This document shows, one piece after another, positions 25,350 through 34,903 of a DNA stretch of 64,000 nucleotides. Below the pieces are notes generated by a model. It did not search any database, had not been told where the DNA came from, and saw nothing but the letters and a program-made list of their open reading frames with translations. The translations under genes were made by a program, and so were the position numbers. Each line of letters begins with the position of its first letter. Position 1 is the first letter of the stretch. Origin of the DNA: FEN-1279 sp964400285 (GTDB lineage: Bacteria; Bacteroidota; Ignavibacteria; Tepidaquicellales; Tepidaquicellaceae); assembly GCA_964400285.1 (NCBI GenBank), contig CAYNTK010000004.1, forward strand, positions 186,001-250,000. Reading direction: 5' to 3'.

Positions 25350-26276
25350 ATGAAATATTTGGTTACAGGTGGTGCAGGTTTCATTGGCTCGAATATAGTT
25401 GAAGAGTTGTTAAAAAGAGGGGAAAGTGTCCGTGTCCTCGATAACTTTTCGACAGGGAAAAGAGAAAATCTTAAAGAATTTGAAAAAGATATCGAATTAA
25501 TTGAAGGGGATATTCGTTCTTATCATATTGTACAAGAAGCTGTAAAAGGTATTGATGTCATTTTACATCAGGCGGCATTACCTTCTGTCCCTCGTTCTAT
25601 TAAAGACCCGATTACTACAAATGAAGTTAATATAGGTGGAACTTTAAACTTATTAGATGCCTCTATTAAAGAAGGAATAAAAAGATTTGTTTTTGCTTCT
25701 TCTTCGTCTATTTATGGTGATAATCCTGAATTACCAAAAAATGAAGATATGATACCTTCCCCCTTATCCCCTTATGCAGTCTCTAAACTGGCTGGGGAAA
25801 ATTATTGTAAAGTTTTTTCAGGTTTATATGGATTAGAAACAGTGTGTTTAAGATATTTTAATGTATTTGGTCCTCGTCAAGACCCTAATTCACAATATTC
25901 CGCTGTCATACCGAAATTTATTAAAGCTATTATGAAAAATGAGAGCCCTGTAATCTTCGGAGATGGAACGCAGACACGTGATTTTACTTATGTGTCCAAT
26001 ATTGTAGAAGCAAATATTCTCGCCGCACACAAAAATATCAAAACTCCAATTATTTTAAATTGTGCTTGCAATGAACAGATAACTTTAAATCAAATATTTA
26101 AATTGATAAATGAACTAAATAAATCTAATATAAAAGCAATTTACCGTGATAAGCGAAAGGGTGATGTTTTGTATTCTTATGCTAACATAAAAAAAGCCAA
26201 AGAATTTCTAGGATATCATCCTATTATTAATATTAAAGAGGGTCTGGAAAAAACATACAATTATTTTTCAAAATGA
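25350..26276 (+). CDS. NAD-dependent sugar-nucleotide epimerase/dehydratase (WbpP-like)
   Basis: A 308-residue extended SDR with GGAGFIGSNIVEELL, ASSSSIYG, YAVSKLAGENY (catalytic YxxxK) and RYFNVFGPRQDP. The sequence is closest to UDP-N-acetylglucosamine / UDP-glucose 4-epimerases of the WbpP type. It probably supplies a galacto-configured precursor for the polysaccharide. The substrate cannot be fixed from sequence alone. It starts 15 bp after the aminotransferase stop. Confidence 0.85.
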   Translation: MKYLVTGGAGFIGSNIVEELLKRGESVRVLDNFSTGKRENLKEFEKDIELIEGDIRSYHIVQEAVKGIDVILHQAALPSVPRSIKDPITTNEVNIGGTLNLLDASIKEGIKRFVFASSSSIYGDNPELPKNEDMIPSPLSPYAVSKLAGENYCKVFSGLYGLETVCLRYFNVFGPRQDPNSQYSAVIPKFIKAIMKNESPVIFGDGTQTRDFTYVSNIVEANILAAHKNIKTPIILNCACNEQITLNQIFKLINELNKSNIKAIYRDKRKGDVLYSYANIKKAKEFLGYHPIINIKEGLEKTYNYFSK

Positions 26277-26357
26277 ATTTGATTTAAACCTTAATATGTT
26301 ATTAAGAAATTGTTTTACAGTATCAATTTATATGTTTTAATTTCTTTTAAATCTTTA

Positions 26358-27422
26358 ATGACTATACATAAAATTAATACAATAACAGAATTTGAATCAT
26401 TTAAAGATAAATGGGATAATCTTGTAAAAGGAATAAATTTTACAAAAATAAATTCATATTTTATTTGGAATTATCTATTATATAAAAATCTATATGATCA
26501 TAATGAACTTTTTATTTTGATTGCAGAGGATGAAAAGGGGATTGCAGGAATTGCTCCCCTAATAATTCAAAAGCGAAGAAAAATCTTTTTATCCTATAAA
26601 ACAGCATGTTTTATAGGTAATGAATACTCAGATTGGAACGATTTTATAATTGTACGAGATAATGTTGAGGTAATTAGAGAATTTATTAGGTATATTTTTA
26701 AAAATGGGATTGACGAGATTTTACTTAATAATATTAATGATAGTTCGAAGAATTTAAATGTTTTAAAAGATATAAGAAAAAATTACATTTTGTATAAAAT
26801 TAAGACAAAATGTTATTATATTAAATCAAATAAAACTACTTGGGAAGACTATTTAAAAAATTTCACAAGTAAAAAATTTATACAAAAAGATTTAAGAAAA
26901 CTAAAAAGAAAATTCGATAATAATAGGTGGGAAGTTTTAGAAGTGTATAAAGATTTAAAAAAATATTTTGATGTTATCATAAGATTGCATAACGAAAGCC
27001 AAATTCGAAAGAACAGAAGAAGCTTGTATGTCGATAAACAATTTATTAATTTTATACTCGAAATAATGGATGAGTGGGAAAAGAATGGTATGATTAGAAT
27101 ATTTGTTTTGTTATTAAATAATATACAGATTTCTTATGCAATAATTTTTACAGATAATAATTTTTATTATGGATGGCAACAAGGCTTTGATATTGACTAT
27201 TCGGAATTTTCTCCAACAAAATTTCTTATGTCAAGAATTATTATGGATGCATTTGAGAAAAAAATTTCGGAATTTCATTTTATGCGGGGAGAGGATGATT
27301 ATAAATCAAAATGGACAAAAGATTATAGAGAAAATTATCAATTCAGGATTTATAAAAAAAATTTATTAAATTCTTTATTTTTATTAAAAAATAAATTCTA
27401 TTTCACAAAAAAAATTAAATAA
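26358..27422 (+). CDS. GNAT/FemAB-like acetyltransferase (CelD/BcsL type)
   Basis: About 354 residues from the ATG at 26358; an ATG or longer frame from 26310 adds a sequence without similarity. It looks like the Acetyltransf_6 (BioF2/CelD) group: an N-terminal half with SYFIWNYLLYKN and ELFILIAEDEKG, and a C-terminal half with LHNESQIRKN, YYGWQQGFD and FHFMRGEDDYKSKW, the last a hallmark of this family. Members add acyl or amino-acid groups in envelope polysaccharides. The gene ends in an A8 run (27407-27414) overlapping the open frame of the following methyltransferase. Confidence 0.7.
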   Translation: MTIHKINTITEFESFKDKWDNLVKGINFTKINSYFIWNYLLYKNLYDHNELFILIAEDEKGIAGIAPLIIQKRRKIFLSYKTACFIGNEYSDWNDFIIVRDNVEVIREFIRYIFKNGIDEILLNNINDSSKNLNVLKDIRKNYILYKIKTKCYYIKSNKTTWEDYLKNFTSKKFIQKDLRKLKRKFDNNRWEVLEVYKDLKKYFDVIIRLHNESQIRKNRRSLYVDKQFINFILEIMDEWEKNGMIRIFVLLLNNIQISYAIIFTDNNFYYGWQQGFDIDYSEFSPTKFLMSRIIMDAFEKKISEFHFMRGEDDYKSKWTKDYRENYQFRIYKKNLLNSLFLLKNKFYFTKKIK

Positions 27423-27435
27423 TCAACAGCTTGAA

Positions 27436-28155
27436 ATAAAGTTACGAAATCAACAAGCTAAGATTTATGATGAAAAGTTCTTTAAAATTAGAGGTGAATT
27501 CTGGGCTCAAGCACAAATTAAACTTGCTCTTCATTACTTAAAATTAAACAGTAATCTTCATATACTTGATGCAGGTTGTGGCACGGGAATTTATTCTCTT
27601 GAGATTTTAAAGAGAAAAAAAAATATTTTTATTGATGCTGTAGATTTTTCCGAATCTGAAGTACAAGTTTTTAAAAGCAAAATGAATTCAGAAAAGCGTG
27701 AAAAAGTAATTTTAAATATTTGTGACCTGTTAGATTTCAATTACCAAAAATCTAAGTATGATAGAATATTGTTGATTGAAGTCTTACAACATATCCCGTT
27801 GCACGAAAAAAAGATTGAAATCATAAAAAAATTATTTGAAGCAATAAAGAAAAATGGGCTACTATTAAGTATAAATTATTTATGGGGAGGTTATATTAAA
27901 CCGCCACAAAAAAAAGAGGATTTCAACTATGATGGTACAGGTCTATATAGGTATGCTTTTACTTATGATGATATAAAAAATATTTTTTCTAAATCTGGTT
28001 TTAAAAGAATTGAAAACATAGGAATAATACGCTCTCCATATTTGTTAAGAAAAGTTATCCCCCCAATTTTTTCATTTATTGTTGAAAGAAGTTTAATTGA
28101 ATTATCTTTGTTTAATAAAAGATCAAAATATTTATTAACAGTTGGATATAAATAA
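27436..28155 (+). CDS. SAM-dependent methyltransferase without a canonical start codon
   Basis: The frame is open from 27388 and carries a methyltransferase: motif I ILDAGCGTGIYSLE (about 27570), VDFSESEV, DRILLIEVLQHIP and a C-terminal KKNGLLLS. The first ATG in frame (27682) lies after motif I, so it cannot be the real start. Upstream there is no ATG, GTG or TTG; ATA at 27436 would give KLRNQQAKIYDEKFFKIRG as N-terminus. Alternatives are a one-base loss after TTG at 27431, or fusion to the upstream acetyltransferase by slippage on the A8 run. The substrate is unknown, presumably a sugar or lipid-linked glycan in this locus. Confidence 0.7.
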   Translation: MKLRNQQAKIYDEKFFKIRGEFWAQAQIKLALHYLKLNSNLHILDAGCGTGIYSLEILKRKKNIFIDAVDFSESEVQVFKSKMNSEKREKVILNICDLLDFNYQKSKYDRILLIEVLQHIPLHEKKIEIIKKLFEAIKKNGLLLSINYLWGGYIKPPQKKEDFNYDGTGLYRYAFTYDDIKNIFSKSGFKRIENIGIIRSPYLLRKVIPPIFSFIVERSLIELSLFNKRSKYLLTVGYK

Positions 28156-28193
28156 TTGTCATTTTAATTTGTAACTTATATAATACCTATAAA

Positions 28194-30038
28194 ATGTGTG
28201 GTATTTGTGGCTTAATAAAGAAAGAAGGGTATATTGATTATTCCGATATTAATTTAATTGAAAAAATAATATCTACTAATTATCATAGAGGTCCAGATGA
28301 TAATGGCATTTGGATATCTAAAAACAAAAAATGTATTTTAGGTCATAATAGATTAAGTATAATTGATATTGAAAAGAATAAACAACCCTTTGTTTATGAT
28401 GATTATTCAATAACTTATAATGGAGAAATATATAATTTTAAAGATCTTAAAAACGATTATATTAAAGATTATAGTTTTAAATCAAATGGCGACACAGAAG
28501 TTTTATTGTATTTTATGATAAATAATGGTTTAAATGACTTAACGAAGTTAAATGGAATGTTTTCTTTCGGATTTTATGACTCAAAAGAAAATAAGGTTAT
28601 TTTAGCAAGAGATTTTTTTGGAATAAAACCTTTATATTTTTTAGATAATTCAAAACACTTTCTATTTTCATCAGAAATAAATCCTTTGTTAGAGTTTAAT
28701 GATTCTATTAATGAATCAAGTATAATTGAATACCTAATGTATGGATATATTCCCTGTCCAAAAACTATAATTAAAGATATTGCAAAATTAGATAAAGCTT
28801 CTTATTTAATATATGATATTGATAGAAATAAATACATAATAAATAAATATTGGGAACCGAAATTTAATTATTTAAATTATACCTCAAAATCAGTTGACTT
28901 TCATGTAGAAGCTTTAGAAGATGCATTGTATAAATCAGTAAATAAACATCTTGTTAGTGATGTACCGGTTTCTTCTTTTTTAAGTGGTGGATTAGATTCA
29001 GCGTTATTAGCAGTTAATATTAACAAAATAAAAAAGGTTAATTACTATACTGCAATTTTTAATAATTCTAAATTTGATGAAATAATAAATGTTGACGAAT
29101 TACTTGGCAAATTTAATTTGAACCATTATTATTTAACAATAACTGAAAATACAAGAAACAAAGAATTTCAGGATAGAATATCAGAAACATTTGGTGAACC
29201 TTTTTCTGATAGTTCTGCGATTCCAGCTTTTTTAATTTGCCAAGCAATGAGTAAGTATTCTAAGGTTGCTATTTCTGGTGATGGTGGAGATGAAATATTC
29301 GGTGGTTACTTAAGATATATTGATTTATTAAGGTTCTATAAAAAAGATATTTATAAGCTTAATAACTTACTAAAAATATTTTTAGTAAAAATATCCAATA
29401 GTTTTTTTAAGAAAGATTACTTATTATCAAAATCTGATTATTATCAAAATTCTGTAACAATTTTTAATAAATATGAGTTAAAAAATTTAATAAATAATTT
29501 TGAAAACATAATATGCGAATCAAGAATATTTTATATTAAAGATTATTTCGATAAATTTTTTAATATTTATAATAACATTTTAGATGCTGCACAATTAACA
29601 GATATAAACACCTATTTACCTGAAGATAATTTAACAAAGATTGATAGAGTATCAATGGCAAATTCATTGGAGGTTCGTGTTCCCTTCCTTTCAATTGATA
29701 TTTGGAATGTCGCAAAAAATATTCCACCTCATTATAGAATATCTAATTATTTAAAAACAAAATTCGTTTTAAGAAAACTGGCTGAAAGGGAAATATCAGT
29801 TAGATATTCTAATTTTACAAAAAAAGGATTTGCTTATCCGTTTACAAATTTTTTAAATAATAAATTAAAAGAAGAATTTAAAAAAATATATAGCAATTCT
29901 GAACCTTCAAAATATTATATTAATGAAATATATTTTGATAAATTATTAAAAATGGATATAAGGTCACCACGATATAGTAGAAAATTATTTTCTTTATATC
30001 AATTGATCCTTTGGTTGAATAGATTTTACAAAAAATGA
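28194..30038 (+). CDS. asnB: Asparagine synthase (glutamine-hydrolysing)-family protein
   Basis: A 614-residue two-domain protein: an N-terminal glutaminase with the nucleophile Cys2 (MCGICGLIKK) and NYHRGPDDNG, then the synthetase domain with PP-loop FLSGGLDSALLA, ISGDGGDEIFGGY and RVSMANSLEVRVPF. In polysaccharide loci such proteins (WbpS-like) often amidate sugar uronic acids instead of aspartate. This fits the uronic-acid-type amino-sugar pathway here, but true asparagine synthesis is not excluded. It overlaps the next glycosyltransferase by 4 bp. Confidence 0.9.
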   Translation: MCGICGLIKKEGYIDYSDINLIEKIISTNYHRGPDDNGIWISKNKKCILGHNRLSIIDIEKNKQPFVYDDYSITYNGEIYNFKDLKNDYIKDYSFKSNGDTEVLLYFMINNGLNDLTKLNGMFSFGFYDSKENKVILARDFFGIKPLYFLDNSKHFLFSSEINPLLEFNDSINESSIIEYLMYGYIPCPKTIIKDIAKLDKASYLIYDIDRNKYIINKYWEPKFNYLNYTSKSVDFHVEALEDALYKSVNKHLVSDVPVSSFLSGGLDSALLAVNINKIKKVNYYTAIFNNSKFDEIINVDELLGKFNLNHYYLTITENTRNKEFQDRISETFGEPFSDSSAIPAFLICQAMSKYSKVAISGDGGDEIFGGYLRYIDLLRFYKKDIYKLNNLLKIFLVKISNSFFKKDYLLSKSDYYQNSVTIFNKYELKNLINNFENIICESRIFYIKDYFDKFFNIYNNILDAAQLTDINTYLPEDNLTKIDRVSMANSLEVRVPFLSIDIWNVAKNIPPHYRISNYLKTKFVLRKLAEREISVRYSNFTKKGFAYPFTNFLNNKLKEEFKKIYSNSEPSKYYINEIYFDKLLKMDIRSPRYSRKLFSLYQLILWLNRFYKK

Positions 30039-31213
30039 AATCAACTAAAAAAAAAGTATTACATTTTTCATATAATTATTTGCCTAATATTGGAGGTGTT
30101 GAAATTAATCTTCATAATTTACTTGATAGTATTTTTGATTCGAATATTTTGGAAGGTAGATTGTTAGTACCATTTCGTTTCAATAGAATTAATTTGAGGA
30201 CCAGATACAAAAAATATATTATTCCTAAAAATAGATTTTTCGATGGTTATAAATGGGTTTCCTTTTGTTTATCATATATATATAAATTGTGGAAATTTAA
30301 TGCTATCTATTGTTCTTCTTGTTCATATGAGGCATATTATTCTCTACTATGGCGGAAAAACAAGAAATTAATTCATAAAATAAAAATAATAGCCAAAACA
30401 AGTGGTTCTGATATTAATTATGATGAAAATATTAATTATGGTCAATTAATTCAAAATGAAAATATTGAAATGCTTAATTTTTTAATTAGCAATTTGGATC
30501 TTATTCTTTGTACAAGTGAATTAATGAAAAAGAAAGTTATTGAATTTAGTTCAACTGTTGAAAATAAAATTTTAGTTATTCCAAATGGGACTAATATTGA
30601 TTTAGAAAGGTTTAACAAATTATCTAAAGAAAAATGCAAAATTGAATTGAATATTCCCAGTGATAAATTTGTGATTACACATATCACTAGAAATGCTAAG
30701 GTGAAAAATTCAAAGCTATTTGTTGAAATTGCAAGGATTTTAGAGAAGAACCAGAAGTTATATTTTATTATAGTTGGAGATTTATCGAATGATGTAAAAG
30801 CATTAATTAATAATTATGCAATAAGAAATTTAAAAATTATAGGTAAAATAGATAGAATTTCGAATGATAAATACGAAGAAAATTATATAAAAATTCTCAA
30901 ATCAACCGATTTAGGAGTTTTTACTTCATTTATAGAATCTTTTGGAAATGCCTCTTCAGAATTTGCTTTTTTAGGAATACCTATAATTATTAATAATAAC
31001 TTTGGTATAGGTGATTTAATTTCGGAAAAATACAGAGAGTTTGTTCTAAATCGTATTGATGTTAATAATTATATCTGTGCTATTGAAAAATTATTTAATA
31101 ATAAAAAAATTTATTCTGATTATAGCAATTTTTTAATCAAAAAATTTTCTTTTATGGATTATAAATTGATTCGAAATAGGTTTGAAGAATTATATTTGAA
31201 TATATTAAATTAA
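30035..31213 (+). CDS. Glycosyltransferase family 4
   Basis: A 392-residue GT-B fold protein: N-terminal LPNIGGVEINLHNLL, a linker, and a C-terminal domain with VIPNGTNIDLERF, FIIVGDL and the E-x7-E-like ESFGNASSEFAFLGIPIII. It is expected to add one sugar from a nucleotide donor to the undecaprenyl-linked repeat unit on the cytoplasmic side. Donor and linkage are unknown. Its stop codon is immediately followed, in the same frame, by the flippase coding region. Confidence 0.85.
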   Translation: MKSTKKKVLHFSYNYLPNIGGVEINLHNLLDSIFDSNILEGRLLVPFRFNRINLRTRYKKYIIPKNRFFDGYKWVSFCLSYIYKLWKFNAIYCSSCSYEAYYSLLWRKNKKLIHKIKIIAKTSGSDINYDENINYGQLIQNENIEMLNFLISNLDLILCTSELMKKKVIEFSSTVENKILVIPNGTNIDLERFNKLSKEKCKIELNIPSDKFVITHITRNAKVKNSKLFVEIARILEKNQKLYFIIVGDLSNDVKALINNYAIRNLKIIGKIDRISNDKYEENYIKILKSTDLGVFTSFIESFGNASSEFAFLGIPIIINNNFGIGDLISEKYREFVLNRIDVNNYICAIEKLFNNKKIYSDYSNFLIKKFSFMDYKLIRNRFEELYLNILN

Positions 31214-32761
31214 ATTGATAAAACTATTATAGATGCTGAAAACAATAGAATAGAATATCTCACCACCATCGCCAAAAATTCTATCTGGACAAGTAGTGGT
31301 GGAATATTTTCTCAACTAATAGTTCCTGTAATAAGTGTTATTAGCACCAGATTATTAGGAGTAGAATTATATGGTGTTCTAAATTTAATGTCATATTGGG
31401 GTAATATTCTTGCAGATTTTGCAAGAGTTGGAACGGGTGATTCATTATTAAGATTTATCCCAAAATACAAAAGCACTAATAGAGAATCGCTCATCGAAGA
31501 AGTTATTTCATTTACTTTTATTATTCAATTGGTCATTAGCGGTGTGTTAATGATATTGGTTATTATTTTTAGTTATGATTTGTCGTATATCCTTTTCAAA
31601 AATTATTTGTATAAAAATTATATAATACTTTATAGCCCAACAATAATTTTTACTTCCGTATATTTAACTTTTATTTCTATTCTTCATTCTTTTAAAAATC
31701 AAAAGCAGGTTGTTTTTGCAAGGGATGTCATTGCTAATCTGTCTAAGTTATTTACTTTAATCTTACTCGCTTTTCTTGGTTATAAGCTTACCGCTGCTTT
31801 GCTTTCTAATCTTATCAGAGATTTAACAATTTTAGGATTAACATTATTTTTCCTAATTAAATATTACAAAAAATTTCTCACTTTTTTTAAATCAAAATAT
31901 TTAGAAAAAAAAGAATTTTTAAAATATTCGACTACTATTTTTGGCCAAAGTCTTTTTAATAAATATACTTTTCGTCTCGATGTTATTTTTCTTGGATTAT
32001 TAAGAAATACTTTTGAGGTTGGTTTATATTCTGTCGCATTAAAAATTCAACCCTTTATATATATGATTAGCTCGTCGATGTCACTTATATTTTCTCCTAT
32101 CGTTGTTGAACTTTATGAAAAAAAAGATTTCTCTAACTTGAGCTTTATTTATAAAAAAGTGACCAAATGGACATTTATGATTAGTTTCCCACTTGTATGT
32201 ATTATCGTTATTTTTAATCAAAAAATTTTAAGCATATTCGGGAGTAGTTTTATCCTTGCATCGAATTCTTTGATTTTATTATGTCTTGGAAGCTTAATTG
32301 CAGATGTTTTAGGTTTAAGTGGGCAAATTATTAATATGATTGGTAAACCTATGGTTAATCTCATAAATTCTGTTGTTTTAACTTTAATTATGGTGTCATT
32401 ATTCCTCATCCTTATCCCCAAATATGGCATTGTTGGGGCAGCAATTAGTTATTCGATTGGATTGTTAATTGTTAATATTGTCAGAGTAATTGAAGTATAT
32501 CGCTTTATCAGAATTCATCCATTTCAATTTAATCTACTCAAAGTGATTATATGCGGTTCTATTACTTCTTTGGTTTTATATTATGGAAATATATTATTGG
32601 GAAATATACAAACTAATTTATTTTTCTGGATTCTAGAAATTATTACGTTTATCTTAATTTATGTTGGATTGATACTTATATTAAAACTCGATGAATATGA
32701 TAAACTTGTATATAAAATGTTGAAACAAAGTTTGTTGGGGAAGTTTAAAACTGCTAAATAA
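31214..32761 (+). CDS. Wzx-type polysaccharide flippase
   Basis: A MATE/MOP-superfamily flippase of about 515 residues with 12-14 hydrophobic helices. It begins with the family-typical segment IAKNSIWTSSGGIFSQLIV and has SARVGTGDSLLR-like and SLGSLIADVLGLSGQIINMIG helices. It moves the lipid-linked repeat unit across the inner membrane. The first ATG in frame (31388) would remove the first helix. The frame opens right after the upstream stop (TAA at 31211-31213) with ATT GAT AAA, so ATT at 31214 is the likely initiation point. TTG at 31215 followed by a one-base indel is an alternative. It overlaps the next gene as TAATG. Confidence 0.85.
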   Translation: MDKTIIDAENNRIEYLTTIAKNSIWTSSGGIFSQLIVPVISVISTRLLGVELYGVLNLMSYWGNILADFARVGTGDSLLRFIPKYKSTNRESLIEEVISFTFIIQLVISGVLMILVIIFSYDLSYILFKNYLYKNYIILYSPTIIFTSVYLTFISILHSFKNQKQVVFARDVIANLSKLFTLILLAFLGYKLTAALLSNLIRDLTILGLTLFFLIKYYKKFLTFFKSKYLEKKEFLKYSTTIFGQSLFNKYTFRLDVIFLGLLRNTFEVGLYSVALKIQPFIYMISSSMSLIFSPIVVELYEKKDFSNLSFIYKKVTKWTFMISFPLVCIIVIFNQKILSIFGSSFILASNSLILLCLGSLIADVLGLSGQIINMIGKPMVNLINSVVLTLIMVSLFLILIPKYGIVGAAISYSIGLLIVNIVRVIEVYRFIRIHPFQFNLLKVIICGSITSLVLYYGNILLGNIQTNLFFWILEIITFILIYVGLILILKLDEYDKLVYKMLKQSLLGKFKTAK

Positions 32762-33903
32762 TGTCTCATTTCTGCTTTATTATTCAGGGCTTTTTACTAA
32801 AAGAAAATAGTAATATTGCTGGTCCTCACGTCCAATCCTACTTAAAAGCAAAAGCTCTAATCAAAAACTCTTTCAAAGTAAGTTATATCTGCTTGACCGA
32901 AGATATGGATTATAAAAATAAATTTGAACAGATAGAAGGTATTGATGTTTATTATGTAGCTAAGAAAATAAAACCTTTTAGATTAGAAGAGCTACTTTCA
33001 TTCAGAGAAATTTTTAAAATATTGGATAAAATTAATCCCGATATTGTTTATACTCGCGGTAGAACTTCATTGCCATGGATAAGTTACAAATACTGTAACT
33101 CAAAAAAAAAGCTTTCTATATGGAATGCTGCAAGAGATAGAGATTTCTTGAGATATTCATATATAAAAGAAAAATCGAATAATTCATTTTGGAAATTAAT
33201 ATTTTCTTTTCCTTTTTATTATATTACTATGATCTTTCTTTTTGAAAAAGGTCTAAAAAAATGCAATTTAATCTTGGTTCAAAATGAATTTCAAAAAGAA
33301 ATGCTAAAAAAAAAGTTTAACATTAAAAATTCCTTCCTTTTACCACAGTTAGCTCCCGAAAAAGAATCTTTTATTAAGGAAAATAAAAATTTCAAGGTTC
33401 TTTGGATTGGCAGTCTCAAAAAGGAAAAAGCACCTGAAAAATATATTGAATTGATTACAAAACAATATGATAAAAGTATTGAATTTATTATGGTCGGTAA
33501 GATATTAGACGATAAATACAGATTTATTGAAAAAATTGAAAATGAAAATTTTAAATATTTAGGTCACTTAAATTATTTTAATACTCTGAAATTAATTAAA
33601 GAGAGCCATCTTTTAACAAATACATCTACAAGCGAAGGTTTCCCAAATACATTTGTTCAAGCTTGGAGATATGGCTTAATGGTTTTAAGTCTCGGTATTA
33701 ATCCAAACAATATTCTTAATGGGAAATTAGGTTTTTCTTGTAACTCAGTTGATGAACTTGCTGAAAAAATAAATTACATTGTTAAGAATAATTTAATTGA
33801 GAAAAACCAAAAAAATATAGAAGAATATATTGAAAATAATCACACAACTTCTAATTTTATAGAAATAATTAATAGACTTATTAATTCCTCGAATTATGTC
33901 TAA
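32761..33903 (+). CDS. Glycosyltransferase (GT4-like)
   Basis: A 380-residue GT-B protein. VLWIGSLKKEKAPEKYIELI starts the donor-binding domain and TSEGFPNTFVQAWRYG is the characteristic Glu-containing motif near the nucleotide. The N-terminal acceptor domain includes VYTRGRTSLPWISYK. It likely adds one residue of the repeat unit. It starts on the flippase stop codon and overlaps the deacetylase gene, so translation is coupled. Confidence 0.82.
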   Translation: MSHFCFIIQGFLLKENSNIAGPHVQSYLKAKALIKNSFKVSYICLTEDMDYKNKFEQIEGIDVYYVAKKIKPFRLEELLSFREIFKILDKINPDIVYTRGRTSLPWISYKYCNSKKKLSIWNAARDRDFLRYSYIKEKSNNSFWKLIFSFPFYYITMIFLFEKGLKKCNLILVQNEFQKEMLKKKFNIKNSFLLPQLAPEKESFIKENKNFKVLWIGSLKKEKAPEKYIELITKQYDKSIEFIMVGKILDDKYRFIEKIENENFKYLGHLNYFNTLKLIKESHLLTNTSTSEGFPNTFVQAWRYGLMVLSLGINPNNILNGKLGFSCNSVDELAEKINYIVKNNLIEKNQKNIEEYIENNHTTSNFIEIINRLINSSNYV

Positions 33904-34903
33904 TAAAACACTTTTAATTTCAATAGATACTGAAGCTGATTGGTACTCCAATAATATATTTACCTATAATAATATTAAAGAATTGTATCATTTAAATGAT
34001 TTATTTTCTTTTTATAATACATTTTCTACTTATCTTGTTACTTATGATGTTGCTGACAATGAAAAATGTTGTAAAATTATTTCTGAAATAATTAAAAATA
34101 ATAATTCTGAAATTGGTTGCCATTCCCACAGCTGGACAACCCCTCCGTTTGTAAAACCCAATCTTAATAAAAATGATTCAAGTGATTCTAATGAATTAAT
34201 GCTTGAATTAGACGACGTAAGCTTGAAAAAAAAATTATATAATCTTCACAAGATAATATTAAAGAATTTTAATGTCGAAGCAAAATCACATAGAGCTGGT
34301 AGATGGGGCATCGATGCAAGAACTCTTCAATGGCTTGAAGATAATAAATATCTTTGCGATAGTTCCATCGTTCCTATCGTTAATCCCTTTAAAACAATTC
34401 CAAAATTTTACGATTTGGGTAAAGAGAGAAGTAAAGCACCGAATTTTCCATATTTCCCATCAAAAGATAATCTATTAAAAAACTCATCTAATAATGTCTT
34501 TAAAATATTAGAAATCCCATTAACTGGAATATATGGAAGCAAACTTTTAAGTAATTACTATTTCAGAGGAAAAACATATATAAAAAAAATATTTGGTTAT
34601 TTACATATCAAAAATTATACTAATATGTCTTTCAGACCTTCGATTTCAGTCGATTTACCAACGTACGAAAAAATTACAAGAAATCTTTTTGAAAATGGTC
34701 CTGATACTATAAATTTTATGTTTCATTCAAATGAGTTGAAAGTTGGTTGCTCACCATATTCTGATACTGATGAAAAAACTAAATCTATATGGGATAAAAT
34801 TAAATTAGTTCTAAAACTTTCTAAAGAATATAATGTCAAATCTATGACACTCGCTCAATTCTCAGAGGAAAATTTTAAAAACAGTAATGTTAAGATTAAT
34901 TAA
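33896..34903 (+). CDS. Polysaccharide deacetylase-like protein (NodB fold, WalW-like)
   Basis: A 335-residue protein with a metal-type carbohydrate esterase pattern: ISIDTEADWYSN near the N-terminus (Asp/Glu ligands), EIGCHSHSWTTPPF (two His of the HxH-like metal site), SHRAGRWGID and FMFHSNELKVGCSPYS at the end. These resemble the WalW / polysaccharide deacetylase group found in O-antigen and exopolysaccharide loci. It has no signal peptide, so it would act on cytoplasmic intermediates. Specific activity is not determined. Confidence 0.7.
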   Translation: MSNKTLLISIDTEADWYSNNIFTYNNIKELYHLNDLFSFYNTFSTYLVTYDVADNEKCCKIISEIIKNNNSEIGCHSHSWTTPPFVKPNLNKNDSSDSNELMLELDDVSLKKKLYNLHKIILKNFNVEAKSHRAGRWGIDARTLQWLEDNKYLCDSSIVPIVNPFKTIPKFYDLGKERSKAPNFPYFPSKDNLLKNSSNNVFKILEIPLTGIYGSKLLSNYYFRGKTYIKKIFGYLHIKNYTNMSFRPSISVDLPTYEKITRNLFENGPDTINFMFHSNELKVGCSPYSDTDEKTKSIWDKIKLVLKLSKEYNVKSMTLAQFSEENFKNSNVKIN

